DNA from: an uncultured Chitinophagaceae bacterium
GTDB lineage: Bacteria; Bacteroidota; Bacteroidia; Chitinophagales; Chitinophagaceae
Length of the DNA stretch: 64,000 nucleotides
Assembly (NCBI GenBank): GCA_937862815.1
Contig: CALMED010000019.1
Span: forward strand, 1-64,000
Direction: 5' to 3'
Numbering within the stretch: position 1 is the first letter of the stretch; the number at the start of each line of letters is the position of its first letter. This document shows positions 16,773-25,717 of the stretch, one piece after another. Both the position numbers and the translations under genes were made by a program. The notes below the pieces were generated by a model. The model was not told the DNA's origin. It was given only the letters and a program-made list of their open reading frames with translations, and ran no database searches.

Positions 16773-19700
16773 TTGGCAACCATATTACTGCTTTTAGTGA
16801 ACTGTACCGCCCGGGCACAGCAGGGACCCTCATTTTCCAACCTGCGCATCAAAAAGATCAGTACACGCGACAGCACAGTGCAACTTGACAGCCTCAGCAT
16901 CGTACCCCAAACCTTCCGCGCCTCCGGCCTGACGGAGAAAAACTACCGGCTCGATGAATGGAACGCCGTCTTCACCTGGCTGCAGCCACCGGCAGCCGAT
17001 TCGGTGGAAGTGAGCTACCGCGTATTTCCCTTCCGGCTCACGGCAGGGGTGCAGCGCATGGACTTTGAATCCGTCAAGAACAACTTTATCACCCGACCCA
17101 TCACGCCGGAAGGAGCCGATGGTCCCGGCAAGGGATTGTTTGACTTTGGAAACGTTAATTACAACGGTAGTTTCGGACGCGGCATCAGTTTCGGTAACAA
17201 CCAGGACGCCGTGGTGAACGGCCTGCTCAACCTGCAGATCAACGGAATGATCGGCGACAGCATGCAACTCTCCGCTGCGCTCACCGACAATAACATCCCC
17301 ATCCAGGCGGAAGGCAACACCCAGCAGTTGAATGAATTTGACCAGGTATGGATCCAGCTGAAAAAGAAAGGCTGGCAGCTCAACCTGGGCGATATTGACA
17401 TCCGGCGCAACGACGCCTACTTCCTGAGCTTCTTTAAACGGTTGCAGGGCGCGGCCTTCCAGACCGAAAACAAAGTCTTCCGCAACAGCAAAAACTCGCT
17501 GCTGGTAAGCGGAGCAATTGCCAAGGGTAAGTTCAACCGCTACGTATTCCAGGGGCAGGAAGGTAACCAGGGACCCTACCGGTTGCAGGGGCCCAACGGC
17601 GAACTGTTCTTCATCGTTCTGGCCGGCACCGAACGGGTCTTTATTGACGGCGAGCTCATGCAACGGGGCGAAGACCAGGACTACATCATCAACTACAATA
17701 CCGCTGAAGTGACCTTCACCCCCCGGCGCATGATCAACAAAGACCGCCGGATCCAGATAGAATTTGAATACGCCGACCGTAACTTTCTCAATTCGCAGTT
17801 TTTTATCAGCAACCAGCTGGAAGTAAACCCCCGCCTGCAGATACGGGTCAACGCTTTTTCCAATACCGATTCCAAAACCTCGTCCATCAACCAGCAGCTG
17901 ACCACCGAACAGAAGATTTTTCTCGCACAGGCGGGCGATGTACCCGATGGGGCCCTGTTTTCCTCGGTTGTGCGGGACACTTTTTCCATCAACCGCATCT
18001 TTTACCGCCTCACCGATACCATCGTCAATGGGATCCCGTATGATTCGGTACTGGTGTTTACCCCCTTTGCACTGCCCGATGTGTACAGCGCCGCCTTTAT
18101 TGACGTAGGGGAGGGCAATGGCGACTATGTACAGGAGGTGATTGGTGCCAACGGCCGCACTTTCCGCTGGGTGGCCCCGCAGGGAGCACGAAAAAGCGGC
18201 CGCTTTGCGCCGGTGGTGCGGCTGATTGCCCCGCGCAGCCAGCAGATGGTGACCGGGGGCGTGGATTACCGCCTCAGCAACCGGCTCCTGCTGAAGTCGG
18301 AACTGGCGCTGAGCCGTTTTGATCTGAATACTTTTTCCGAAAAAGAAAAAGGAAATGACGCGGGCCTCGCCGGCCGGATACAGCTGCAGTACCAGAGTCA
18401 CCCCTCGGGAGCTGCGCCCCGCGTACTGCGCTATAAAGTCAATACTTCATACGAACAGGTGCAGGAGAACTTCCGGGCGCTGGAACGGTTGCGGCCGGTG
18501 GAATTTACCCGCGAATGGGGCCTGCCCATCTTTCTGCAGCAGGAAAAAGAACAGCTGGCCGAAGCATCGCTGGAAATGGATCGCGGTGAACGCAACAAAG
18601 CGGCCATCACATTGCAGCACTACCGCCGCGGAGCGCTGTTCAACGGCTGGCGCAGCATCGTGCACCACACCATCCGCGAAAAAGGGTGGGTGTGGGACGG
18701 ACGCTTTAACTATTCTTCCACCGACAGTGGCAGCACCCGGGGCTATTTCCTGCGTCCGCAGGTGGGAATCAAACGCACGTTCAGCAAGCTGGCCCAACTG
18801 GAAGCAGGAGGGGAGTATTACCTCGAGCACAACGAACTGCGCAACCGCAGCACCGACTCGCTCAGCGCTCTTAGCTTCGGCTGGGATGTGTGGACGCTGT
18901 TCCTGCGGTCGGCGGAGCGGGCCAACAAGTGGGGCTTCAACTTCTTTTCGCGGCGCGACCGGCTGCCATTGGGCAAAACCATGGAGCAGGTAGACCGCAG
19001 CTTCAACTACAACGCCTACCTCGAGCTGATGGAAAACGAACGTCACCAGCTGCGCCTCACCGCCACGCTGCGTGACCTGGTGGTGTACAACCCCGGCCTC
19101 ACCAACCTGCAACCGGAGCGGACCCTGCTGGGACGGACCGAATATTTTGTGAATGAATGGAAAGGTTTACTCACAGGCAATCTCCTGTATGAAATCGGCT
19201 CAGGGCAGGAGCAACGGCGCGACTTCTCCTACCTTGAAGTGCCGGCCGGGCAGGGCGAATACACCTGGAACGATTACAACGGCGACGGCATCCCGCAACT
19301 CAACGAATTTGAACTGGCCCAGTTCCGCGACCAGGCCCGCTACATCCGGGTATTTACCCCCACGCTGGATTTCATCCGCGCCAGCTACAACCAATTCAAC
19401 TACACCGTCAACCTCAATCCCCGGGCCGTACTGGATCCGGCAAAAACCAATGGCTTTGGCAAACTTCTTGGCCGCTTTTCGGGCCAGGCCGCCCTGCAGG
19501 TATTTAAAAAAGAAATCACCGGCAAGAACTTTCAACTCAATCCCTTTTCCCGGCCGGGGGTTGACACCAACCTCATATCGCTCAATGCCGTGATGAGCAA
19601 CACCCTCTTTTACAACCGAACCAGCAGCGTGTGGGGATTTGAAGTTACGCACCTGCGCAACAGCAACCGGAGCATCCTGACCTACGGATTGGAAACCCGT

Positions 19701-20228
19701 ACGCTGCGGGAGATCAACAACCGCCTTCGCTGGAACCTCAACAAGCGCATTGCCACTTCGGCCAACCTGCGTTTCATCAAGAACCGGCTGGAAACGCCGG
19801 CTTTCAACAACCGTAATTTCTTCCTCCATCAAATTACCCTGGAACCCACCGTCAGTTTCCAGGAAGGAACCAAATACAGGTTCTCGCTCAGTTACCGGTA
19901 CGAGCACAAAGACAACCAGGAAGGCTTGCAGGAGCAGGCCCGCATCCATTCCCTGATCACCGAAGCACGGTACAATGTGCTTTCCAGCAGTACCATCAAC
20001 GGCAAACTGCAGTTCAGCAACATCCGGTTCACGGGCGCCAACAACAACAGCACGGTGGCGTTCATCATGCTCGACGCGTTGTTGCCCGGCCGAAACTTTG
20101 TGTGGAACCTCGATTTCACCCGGCGTCTTGCCAACAACATGGAGATCAGTTTCCAGTACGATGGCCGCAAACCGGGTGAAGGCAAAACCATCCACACCGG
20201 GCGGGCTTCGGTACGGGCCCTGTTCTAA
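16773..20228 (+). CDS. Very large outer-membrane/cell-surface protein of unknown function
   Basis: An open frame of 1151 residues. A hydrophobic N-terminus ending CTARAQ looks like a signal peptide. The body is dominated by alternating-residue beta strands and many Arg/Asn/Tyr-rich strand ends, as in outer-membrane beta barrels, and it ends in a basic strand with RASVRALF. A stretch near 830-850 (WNDYNGDGIPQLNEFE) resembles a calcium-binding EF-hand-like loop. The start is uncertain: no ATG or GTG exists between the upstream stop (16719) and the hydrophobic segment, and TTG at 16773 leaves a signal without a basic n-region, while ATA/ATT codons upstream would include an Arg. No named family is recognised. 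Confidence 0.7.
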   Translation: MATILLLLVNCTARAQQGPSFSNLRIKKISTRDSTVQLDSLSIVPQTFRASGLTEKNYRLDEWNAVFTWLQPPAADSVEVSYRVFPFRLTAGVQRMDFESVKNNFITRPITPEGADGPGKGLFDFGNVNYNGSFGRGISFGNNQDAVVNGLLNLQINGMIGDSMQLSAALTDNNIPIQAEGNTQQLNEFDQVWIQLKKKGWQLNLGDIDIRRNDAYFLSFFKRLQGAAFQTENKVFRNSKNSLLVSGAIAKGKFNRYVFQGQEGNQGPYRLQGPNGELFFIVLAGTERVFIDGELMQRGEDQDYIINYNTAEVTFTPRRMINKDRRIQIEFEYADRNFLNSQFFISNQLEVNPRLQIRVNAFSNTDSKTSSINQQLTTEQKIFLAQAGDVPDGALFSSVVRDTFSINRIFYRLTDTIVNGIPYDSVLVFTPFALPDVYSAAFIDVGEGNGDYVQEVIGANGRTFRWVAPQGARKSGRFAPVVRLIAPRSQQMVTGGVDYRLSNRLLLKSELALSRFDLNTFSEKEKGNDAGLAGRIQLQYQSHPSGAAPRVLRYKVNTSYEQVQENFRALERLRPVEFTREWGLPIFLQQEKEQLAEASLEMDRGERNKAAITLQHYRRGALFNGWRSIVHHTIREKGWVWDGRFNYSSTDSGSTRGYFLRPQVGIKRTFSKLAQLEAGGEYYLEHNELRNRSTDSLSALSFGWDVWTLFLRSAERANKWGFNFFSRRDRLPLGKTMEQVDRSFNYNAYLELMENERHQLRLTATLRDLVVYNPGLTNLQPERTLLGRTEYFVNEWKGLLTGNLLYEIGSGQEQRRDFSYLEVPAGQGEYTWNDYNGDGIPQLNEFELAQFRDQARYIRVFTPTLDFIRASYNQFNYTVNLNPRAVLDPAKTNGFGKLLGRFSGQAALQVFKKEITGKNFQLNPFSRPGVDTNLISLNAVMSNTLFYNRTSSVWGFEVTHLRNSNRSILTYGLETRTLREINNRLRWNLNKRIATSANLRFIKNRLETPAFNNRNFFLHQITLEPTVSFQEGTKYRFSLSYRYEHKDNQEGLQEQARIHSLITEARYNVLSSSTINGKLQFSNIRFTGANNNSTVAFIMLDALLPGRNFVWNLDFTRRLANNMEISFQYDGRKPGEGKTIHTGRASVRALF

Positions 20229-20231
20229 TTA

Positions 20232-20257
20232 AAACCGGCACCCTTGCGGATGCCGGC
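20232..20257 (-). terminator. Probable terminator of the coiled-coil protein gene
   Basis: CCGGCA (20235-20240) pairs with TGCCGG (20251-20256). On the minus strand the hairpin is followed by TTTTAATT. It lies between two convergent genes and may work in both directions. Confidence 0.55.
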
Positions 20258-20296
20258 CAGCTTCAGAGGTACATTGTTTGAATGTGAAGCGATTTC

Positions 20297-21265
20297 CTAT
20301 TTCAGATTTTTGGAGCCTTCCCCGATTTTAAACCCGTTATTATAGATGGCTACTTTGTACACACCGGTGGTGAACTTCACGCCCGGTTTCCATTCCACGG
20401 TTACCGGTGTGGGCTTGCCGGCGCTGAAGTTAACAACGCTCTTTTTGGTAAACACCTGCTCGCCTGCATCGCGGGAAGTGAAACGACCACTTCCGAGCGC
20501 TTCGTTGCTTACCACCTGTCCACCAGGATCAGTGATCACTACAAAGATCTCTTTGCTGCCTTCTTCGCCAACGCGGTTAAACACATCGAAGGTTACGCGG
20601 ATCATATCCACGCGTTTGGCACGGGTCTTTTCCACTTCCTTGCCGCTCCGGCGCTCATCAATGGTAACGATGTTGATATTGTTGGCATTGAGCGTGGAAG
20701 CGACGTCCAGCTTTTCTTCCACCTGCTGCTTCTGCTGGCGGGTTTGATCGTATTCCTGCTGCAGATTTTGTTTCTGGGTAATCAGCTCTTGCTTCTCAGT
20801 TTTCAACTGCAGGTTTTCTGTGCGCAGTTCTTCCACTTCCTGCACGTAGCCGGAAATCTTGCTGTTGAGTTCTGTGATCAGGCGCCGGGCTTCGGCCAGG
20901 TCGGCCTCCGTTTTATTCTGCTTGTTGAGCAATGCCTGGATGCGTGATTTCAGGTTTTGCACCTCGGTATTGCGGGAACGCACGATGCTGTCCATATTGG
21001 CGTTCATGGACGTAAGTTCATCCAGCCGCTGCAACGCCGAATTGTATTCCGTTTGTATGGCATCTTTTGTACTGTCGCTGGTGGTAAGCTGTGTCTGCAG
21101 CTGCGTGGTAAATTCTTTTGTCTTGGACTTGTCGAAGATCAGGTATCCCCAGGTGCCCAGCAGGGCGGTGATAAGAAGTCCGTATACCAGGTTGCGGTTG
21201 TCTTTTTTCGGTGCAGGATCCGGAGTTTCCTGCGGAGTTGCCGAAGGATAATTAGAATACGTCAT
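20297..21265 (-). CDS. Membrane-anchored coiled-coil protein of unknown function
   Basis: 322 residues. A proline-rich cytosolic N-terminus (about 1-25) is followed by one transmembrane helix (about 27-45), then a long heptad-rich coiled coil (about 55-205) full of Gln, Glu, Lys and Leu, and a C-terminal beta domain (about 215-322) with VRVTFDVFNRVGEEG-like strands. The layout suggests an inner-membrane protein with a periplasmic domain lifted by a coiled coil. I recognise no named family. It is divergent from the exonuclease gene at 21301; the palindrome TAAATTTA in the 35-base gap could serve as -7 element for both. Confidence 0.65.
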   Translation of the reverse strand: MTYSNYPSATPQETPDPAPKKDNRNLVYGLLITALLGTWGYLIFDKSKTKEFTTQLQTQLTTSDSTKDAIQTEYNSALQRLDELTSMNANMDSIVRSRNTEVQNLKSRIQALLNKQNKTEADLAEARRLITELNSKISGYVQEVEELRTENLQLKTEKQELITQKQNLQQEYDQTRQQKQQVEEKLDVASTLNANNINIVTIDERRSGKEVEKTRAKRVDMIRVTFDVFNRVGEEGSKEIFVVITDPGGQVVSNEALGSGRFTSRDAGEQVFTKKSVVNFSAGKPTPVTVEWKPGVKFTTGVYKVAIYNNGFKIGEGSKNLK

Positions 21266-21300
21266 AATGTTTGTTTTAAGATTTCTACCTAAATTTAAGC

Positions 21301-22041
21301 ATGGCCGAGCACACTTCCATTGAACCGGAGCAACTTTTACTAATTGATTTGGAAACAGTTCCCCAGCATGCCTCTTTCACATCGCTGCCCGATGCATGGA
21401 AAGGGCTTTGGGCAGACAGGGTTTCCAAAACCATGCCAGAAAATTCCGATCCAGCAGAAATGTATGAACAACGGGCCGGCATACACGCGGAATTCGGCCG
21501 CATCATCTGCATCAGCACCGGCTTTTTTTACACCGATGCGGGCGGAAGACGCTGCTTCCGCCTGCGCTCCTGCAATCACCCCGATGAAAAAACGCTATTA
21601 GCCGATTTTATCGGCCAGGCCGACGCCTTCCGGAAGAAAAATCCCCGCTTTTCCTTCGCGGGCCACAACATCCGGGAATTCGATATTCCTTTCATCTGCC
21701 GGCGGCTGCTGATCAACCAGCTGCCGCTGCCCGACTTCCTCGACTTCAGCGGCAAAAAACCCTGGGAAGTGAACCTGGTTGATACCCTGCAACGCTGGAA
21801 ATTCGGTGATCATAAAAACTACAGCTCCCTCCAGCTGCTTGCACATGCCCTCGGCATTGAAACACCCAAAGCCGACATGGACGGCAGCATGGTGAAAGAT
21901 GTCTATTACAAAGAAAAGGACCTTGAACGTATTACCGCCTACTGCGAACGGGATGTGGTGGCCGTTGCCCAGGTCCTGCTCCGCTTTTTACATTTGCCGC
22001 TTATGCCGGCAGCCAATATTTTTGTGGCACCAAAATCATGA
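21301..22041 (+). CDS. DEDD-type 3'-5' exonuclease (PolB-like exonuclease family)
   Basis: 246 residues. Exo I is LIDLETVP with the acidic pair D-x-E (about 16-18), Exo II is FAGHNIREFDIPF with the metal-binding Asp, and Exo III is YCERDVVAV near the C-terminus, where Tyr and the following Asp are arranged as in DEDDy enzymes. This matches the predicted 3'-5' exonuclease related to family B DNA polymerases. Substrate is unknown; DNA is likely. Its stop overlaps the start of holA by four bases (ATGA), which suggests cotranslation and a link to DNA replication or repair. Confidence 0.8.
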   Translation: MAEHTSIEPEQLLLIDLETVPQHASFTSLPDAWKGLWADRVSKTMPENSDPAEMYEQRAGIHAEFGRIICISTGFFYTDAGGRRCFRLRSCNHPDEKTLLADFIGQADAFRKKNPRFSFAGHNIREFDIPFICRRLLINQLPLPDFLDFSGKKPWEVNLVDTLQRWKFGDHKNYSSLQLLAHALGIETPKADMDGSMVKDVYYKEKDLERITAYCERDVVAVAQVLLRFLHLPLMPAANIFVAPKS

Positions 22042-23036
22042 GTGCAGAAAAAATTGCCGCCAGCTGGAAGAAAAAGCAATTCAAACCGGTCTACTGGTTC
22101 GAAGGGGAGGAAGACTATGTCATTGACCAGCTGGTGCATGCCGCCGAGCATACCCTTCTTTCGGAAGCGGAAGCGGGCTTCAACCTGAGTGTTTTCTATG
22201 GCAAGGATGCCAGCTGGAGCGATGTGGTGAATGCCTGCATGCGCTACCCCATGTTTTCCGAAAAACAGGTGGTCATTCTCAAAGAAGCCCAGCAAATGAA
22301 GGAGCTGGATAAGTTGGAAAATTATATCGCCAACCCGCTGTCTTCCACGATTTTTGTTGTGGCCCACAAAGAAAAGAAAGTGGACGGCCGCAGCAAACTG
22401 GCCAAACTGCTGAAAGATAAAGCAGAAGTGCTGACCACGGCAAAAATGAAAGACAACCAGTTGCCGGGCTGGACGCAGCAATACATGGAGAGTAAAGGTT
22501 ACCAACCTTCCTACAAAGCCGTGCACCTGCTTACTGAACACATCGGCAACGATTTGAGCCGGATTGCCAACGAAGTGGATAAGCTGGTGCTGAACCTGCA
22601 GGGGCGTACCACCATCACCGAAGAAGACATTGAAACCTATGTGGGCATCAGCAAGGAGTACAATGTATTTGAACTGGTGAACGCCGTAGGCAAAAAACAA
22701 CTGGCCCGGGCCATCCAGATTGTGCAATATTTTGAAAGCAATCCCAAGGCGGCCCCCATTCAATTAATACTGCCTTCGTTATACGGTCACTTTTCCAAAG
22801 CATTGATGGTATCCGGCATCCAGGGCGACGACAACCTGGCCGCCCAACAAATGGGAATGAAAAGCAGTTTTTTTATAAAAGAGTTCCGCACCACCATATC
22901 CCTCTACGGCCAGGAAGGCATTCACGCCGCATTGTTGCTGCTGCACGAATACAACCTGCGCAGCGTAGGCATCCGCAACGCCGGCTACGACGATGCTTCC
23001 CTGCTGAAGGAAATGCTCTATAAAATGATGATGTAA
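22038..23036 (+). CDS. holA: DNA polymerase III subunit delta
   Basis: The clamp-loader delta subunit, which opens the beta clamp. At 332 residues it is of usual length. It begins with the family pattern KPVYWFEGEEDYVIDQLV in place of a Walker A motif, has the middle segment DLSRIANEVDKLVL, and ends with a helical collar domain. It overlaps the exonuclease gene by four bases and ends 44 bases before the phosphohexomutase gene. Confidence 0.9.
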   Translation: MSAEKIAASWKKKQFKPVYWFEGEEDYVIDQLVHAAEHTLLSEAEAGFNLSVFYGKDASWSDVVNACMRYPMFSEKQVVILKEAQQMKELDKLENYIANPLSSTIFVVAHKEKKVDGRSKLAKLLKDKAEVLTTAKMKDNQLPGWTQQYMESKGYQPSYKAVHLLTEHIGNDLSRIANEVDKLVLNLQGRTTITEEDIETYVGISKEYNVFELVNAVGKKQLARAIQIVQYFESNPKAAPIQLILPSLYGHFSKALMVSGIQGDDNLAAQQMGMKSSFFIKEFRTTISLYGQEGIHAALLLLHEYNLRSVGIRNAGYDDASLLKEMLYKMMM

Positions 23037-23040
23037 CCCC

Positions 23041-23067
23041 ATAACCAGCAACCAATAACCAGCAACC
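23041..23067. repeat. Two tandem copies of ATAACCAGCAACC
   Basis: ATAACCAGCAACC occurs at 23041-23053 and 23055-23067, period 14, in the gap between holA and the phosphohexomutase gene. One strand is nearly G-free, as in the other short repeats of this window. Confidence 0.75.
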
Positions 23068-23080
23068 CGTAACTTTCCCC

Positions 23081-24469
23081 ATGCCATTAATGAAATCCAT
23101 CTCCGGCATCCGCGGCACCATTGGCGGCACTCCCGGCGAGAACCTGACCCCTGTTGATATTGTCAACTTTACCGCAGCCTACGCCACACTGCTGCTGCAG
23201 GAAGGCAAAGGGCGCAAAGTGGTGGTGGGTCGCGACGGCCGCATGAGTGGCCCCCTGGTGCAGGAACTGGTGATGCAAACCCTGGTGAGTATGGGCATGG
23301 AGGTGGTAGACCTGGGCCTCAGTACCACCCCCACCGTGGAAATGGCCGTTGTGTTTGAACAGGCAGCAGGCGGCATCATCATCACCGCCTCCCACAACCC
23401 CAAACAGTGGAACGCACTCAAATTACTGAATGAAAAAGGGGAGTTTATCAGTACCACCCTGGGAAAACAGCTGTTGGACGTTGCCGCGGCACAGGCTTTT
23501 CATTTCGTTCCGGTGGATGAACTGGGTACCATTCTGCCCGGTACCGGTTTATTGGAGCAGCACATACAAGCCATCCTGGCCCATCCGTTGGTCGACCGTT
23601 CCGCCATCGCAGCCCGGGGCTTTAAAATAGTGGTGGATGCCATCAACAGTTCCGGCGCCCTGGCCGTTCCGGCCCTCCTGCAGGCGCTGGGAATTACCAG
23701 TTTCACCGTATTGAACGGGGAGATGCACGGCAATTTTGTGCACAACCCCGAGCCTTTAGCGGAACACCTCACTGAACTGTCGGCTGCCGTGGTGGACCAG
23801 CAGGCCGACCTGGGAATTGCCGTGGATCCCGATGTGGACCGGCTGGTCTTTGTATGTGAAGACGGACGTCTCTTTGGCGAAGAATACACCCTGGTGGCGG
23901 TGGCCGACTATGTGCTGCAACACCGCAAAGGAAACACCGTCTCCAATCTTTCCTCCACCCGTGCCCTGCGGGACGTAACCCGGAAGCACGGAGGAACTTA
24001 TTATGCCAGCGCAGTAGGAGAGGTGAACGTAGTGGAAAAAATGAAAACCGTGGACGCCGTCATAGGAGGGGAGGGGAACGGCGGCGTCATTGACCCGCAC
24101 CTGCATTACGGGCGTGATGCACTGGTGGGCATTGCCCTGTTTCTGAGTCACCTTGCAAAAAGCGGCGCAACGGCCACCGGTTTGCGGGCCACCTACCCCA
24201 ACTACCACATGAGCAAAAACAAAATTGATCTGCAACCCGGCACCGATGTTGCGGCCATCCTGGCGAAAATCCAGCGGCAGTTTGCGGCGGAAGAAGTGAA
24301 CACAACCGATGGCGTGAAGATTGATTTCGCCGACGGATGGGTACACCTCCGGGCCAGCAACACCGAGCCCATCATCCGTATCTATGCCGAGGCCGGCAAC
24401 CCGGAAAGAGCCGATGCGCTGGCTCAGGACCTGCTGCAACGCATGGCCGCACTGGAGCAAAAAGGATGA
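23081..24469 (+). CDS. glmM: Phosphoglucosamine mutase (alpha-D-phosphohexomutase family)
   Basis: 462 residues. It is expected to interconvert glucosamine 6-phosphate and 1-phosphate for UDP-GlcNAc and peptidoglycan. The active serine is in ITASHNPKQWNALK (about 105), the metal loop is DPDVDRLVF, the sugar-binding loop is GGEGNGGVI, and the phosphate-binding loop is RASNTEPIIRIYAEA near the C-terminus. The GEGNGG loop is the form seen in Bacteroidota GlmM-like proteins; phosphomannomutase or phosphoglucomutase activity cannot be excluded. ATG at 23081 or 23090 are both plausible starts. Confidence 0.85.
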   Translation: MPLMKSISGIRGTIGGTPGENLTPVDIVNFTAAYATLLLQEGKGRKVVVGRDGRMSGPLVQELVMQTLVSMGMEVVDLGLSTTPTVEMAVVFEQAAGGIIITASHNPKQWNALKLLNEKGEFISTTLGKQLLDVAAAQAFHFVPVDELGTILPGTGLLEQHIQAILAHPLVDRSAIAARGFKIVVDAINSSGALAVPALLQALGITSFTVLNGEMHGNFVHNPEPLAEHLTELSAAVVDQQADLGIAVDPDVDRLVFVCEDGRLFGEEYTLVAVADYVLQHRKGNTVSNLSSTRALRDVTRKHGGTYYASAVGEVNVVEKMKTVDAVIGGEGNGGVIDPHLHYGRDALVGIALFLSHLAKSGATATGLRATYPNYHMSKNKIDLQPGTDVAAILAKIQRQFAAEEVNTTDGVKIDFADGWVHLRASNTEPIIRIYAEAGNPERADALAQDLLQRMAALEQKG

Positions 24470-24488
24470 TCGCCGCGCCGAAAGCCAT

Positions 24489-24496
24489 TATATTTG
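24489..24496 (+). promoter_or_regulatory. -7 promoter box of the cysteine desulfurase gene
   Basis: TATATTTG is an exact TAnnTTTG match, ending 13 bases before the ATG at 24510 and lying just after the preceding gene's stop codon. Confidence 0.5.
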
Positions 24497-24509
24497 CGAC
24501 ACCGCTTCC

Positions 24510-25640
24510 ATGAGCAACCGCATCTATTTAGATAATGCCGCCACCACCGCCCTCGACCCCGGGGTGCTGGAGGTCATGCTGCCCTATCTCCGCGATAAAT
24601 TCGGAAATCCCTCCTCCATTTATTCCTACGGGCGGGAAACAAGGCTGGCCATTGAAAATGCCCGAAAAAGCGTTGCCCGTATTCTTAACGCCCACCCGGC
24701 CGAAATCTTTTTCACCAGTGGCGGCACCGAAAGCTCCAACACCGCTATCTCCGGTGCAGTAAGGGACCTGGGTTGCCGGCGCATCCTTACTTCACCCATT
24801 GAGCACCATGCCACGCTGCACACGGTGGAATACCTCACTAAACGAAAGGAAGCACGGGTGGAATACCTGCGGGTGATGAATGACGGGCACGTGGATCTTG
24901 ACCACCTGCGGGAACTGCTGGCTGCTTCGGACGAGAAAACGCTCGTGAGTCTTATGCATGCCAACAACGAAATTGGCAACCTCACCGACCTGCATGCGGT
25001 GGGCAACCTGTGCAACGACTTCGAGGCCATCTTCCATTCCGATACCGTGCAAACGGTGGGACACTTTCCATTCGACCTCCGGAACACCCCCGTTCATTTC
25101 ATTACCGGCTCCGCCCACAAATTTCACGGACCCAAAGGCGCCGGTCTGCTCTACATCAACGAAAACGTACGCATTCAGCCATTCCTCCATGGCGGCGGTC
25201 AGGAACGCAACATGCGGGCCGGCACAGAAAACGTGTACGGCATTGCCGGCTTTGCCAAAGCGCTGGAACAGGCAACCGAAAACCATGCGGCAGAGAGTGC
25301 GCATATACGCGAACTCAAGTACTACATGGCCCAACAGCTGCAGGCGAAGCTGCCCGCCGTATCCTTCAATGGAGACCCCTTCGGCGCCAGCAACTACACC
25401 GTGCTGAATGTAAGCTTTCCTCTATCAGAAAAATCCGAAATGCTGCTGATGAACCTTGACATGGCGGGGATCTGCGCTTCCGGAGGAAGTGCCTGCACCA
25501 GCGGCGCCCAGCAGGGGTCGCATGTGATCCAGGCCATCAACAGCAACCCCAACCAGGTTCCGGTGCGTTTTTCCTTCAGCAAATACAATACAAAGGCTGA
25601 AGTGGATACCGTGGTGGCCCGGCTGACAGATCTAATCTGA
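24510..25640 (+). CDS. Cysteine desulfurase (NifS/IscS family)
   Basis: A PLP enzyme removing sulfur from cysteine for Fe-S clusters and thio-modifications. The ATG at 24510 gives 376 residues starting MSNRIYLDNAATTALDP, the universal N-terminus; the upstream open frame inside the mutase gene is not used. The PLP lysine is in GSAHKFHGPKGAG and the persulfide cysteine in SGGSACTSG near the C-terminus. The loop length and sequence fit group I enzymes. No scaffold gene (iscU, sufU) is adjacent, so the acceptor is unknown. Confidence 0.92.
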   Translation: MSNRIYLDNAATTALDPGVLEVMLPYLRDKFGNPSSIYSYGRETRLAIENARKSVARILNAHPAEIFFTSGGTESSNTAISGAVRDLGCRRILTSPIEHHATLHTVEYLTKRKEARVEYLRVMNDGHVDLDHLRELLAASDEKTLVSLMHANNEIGNLTDLHAVGNLCNDFEAIFHSDTVQTVGHFPFDLRNTPVHFITGSAHKFHGPKGAGLLYINENVRIQPFLHGGGQERNMRAGTENVYGIAGFAKALEQATENHAAESAHIRELKYYMAQQLQAKLPAVSFNGDPFGASNYTVLNVSFPLSEKSEMLLMNLDMAGICASGGSACTSGAQQGSHVIQAINSNPNQVPVRFSFSKYNTKAEVDTVVARLTDLI

Positions 25641-25717
25641 CCGAAATCATACTTCCAACCCTTTACCGTTCTTTTACAACAGCAGGAATTGCGTCAATTT
25701 TCCTTAAAATTTCCTGT

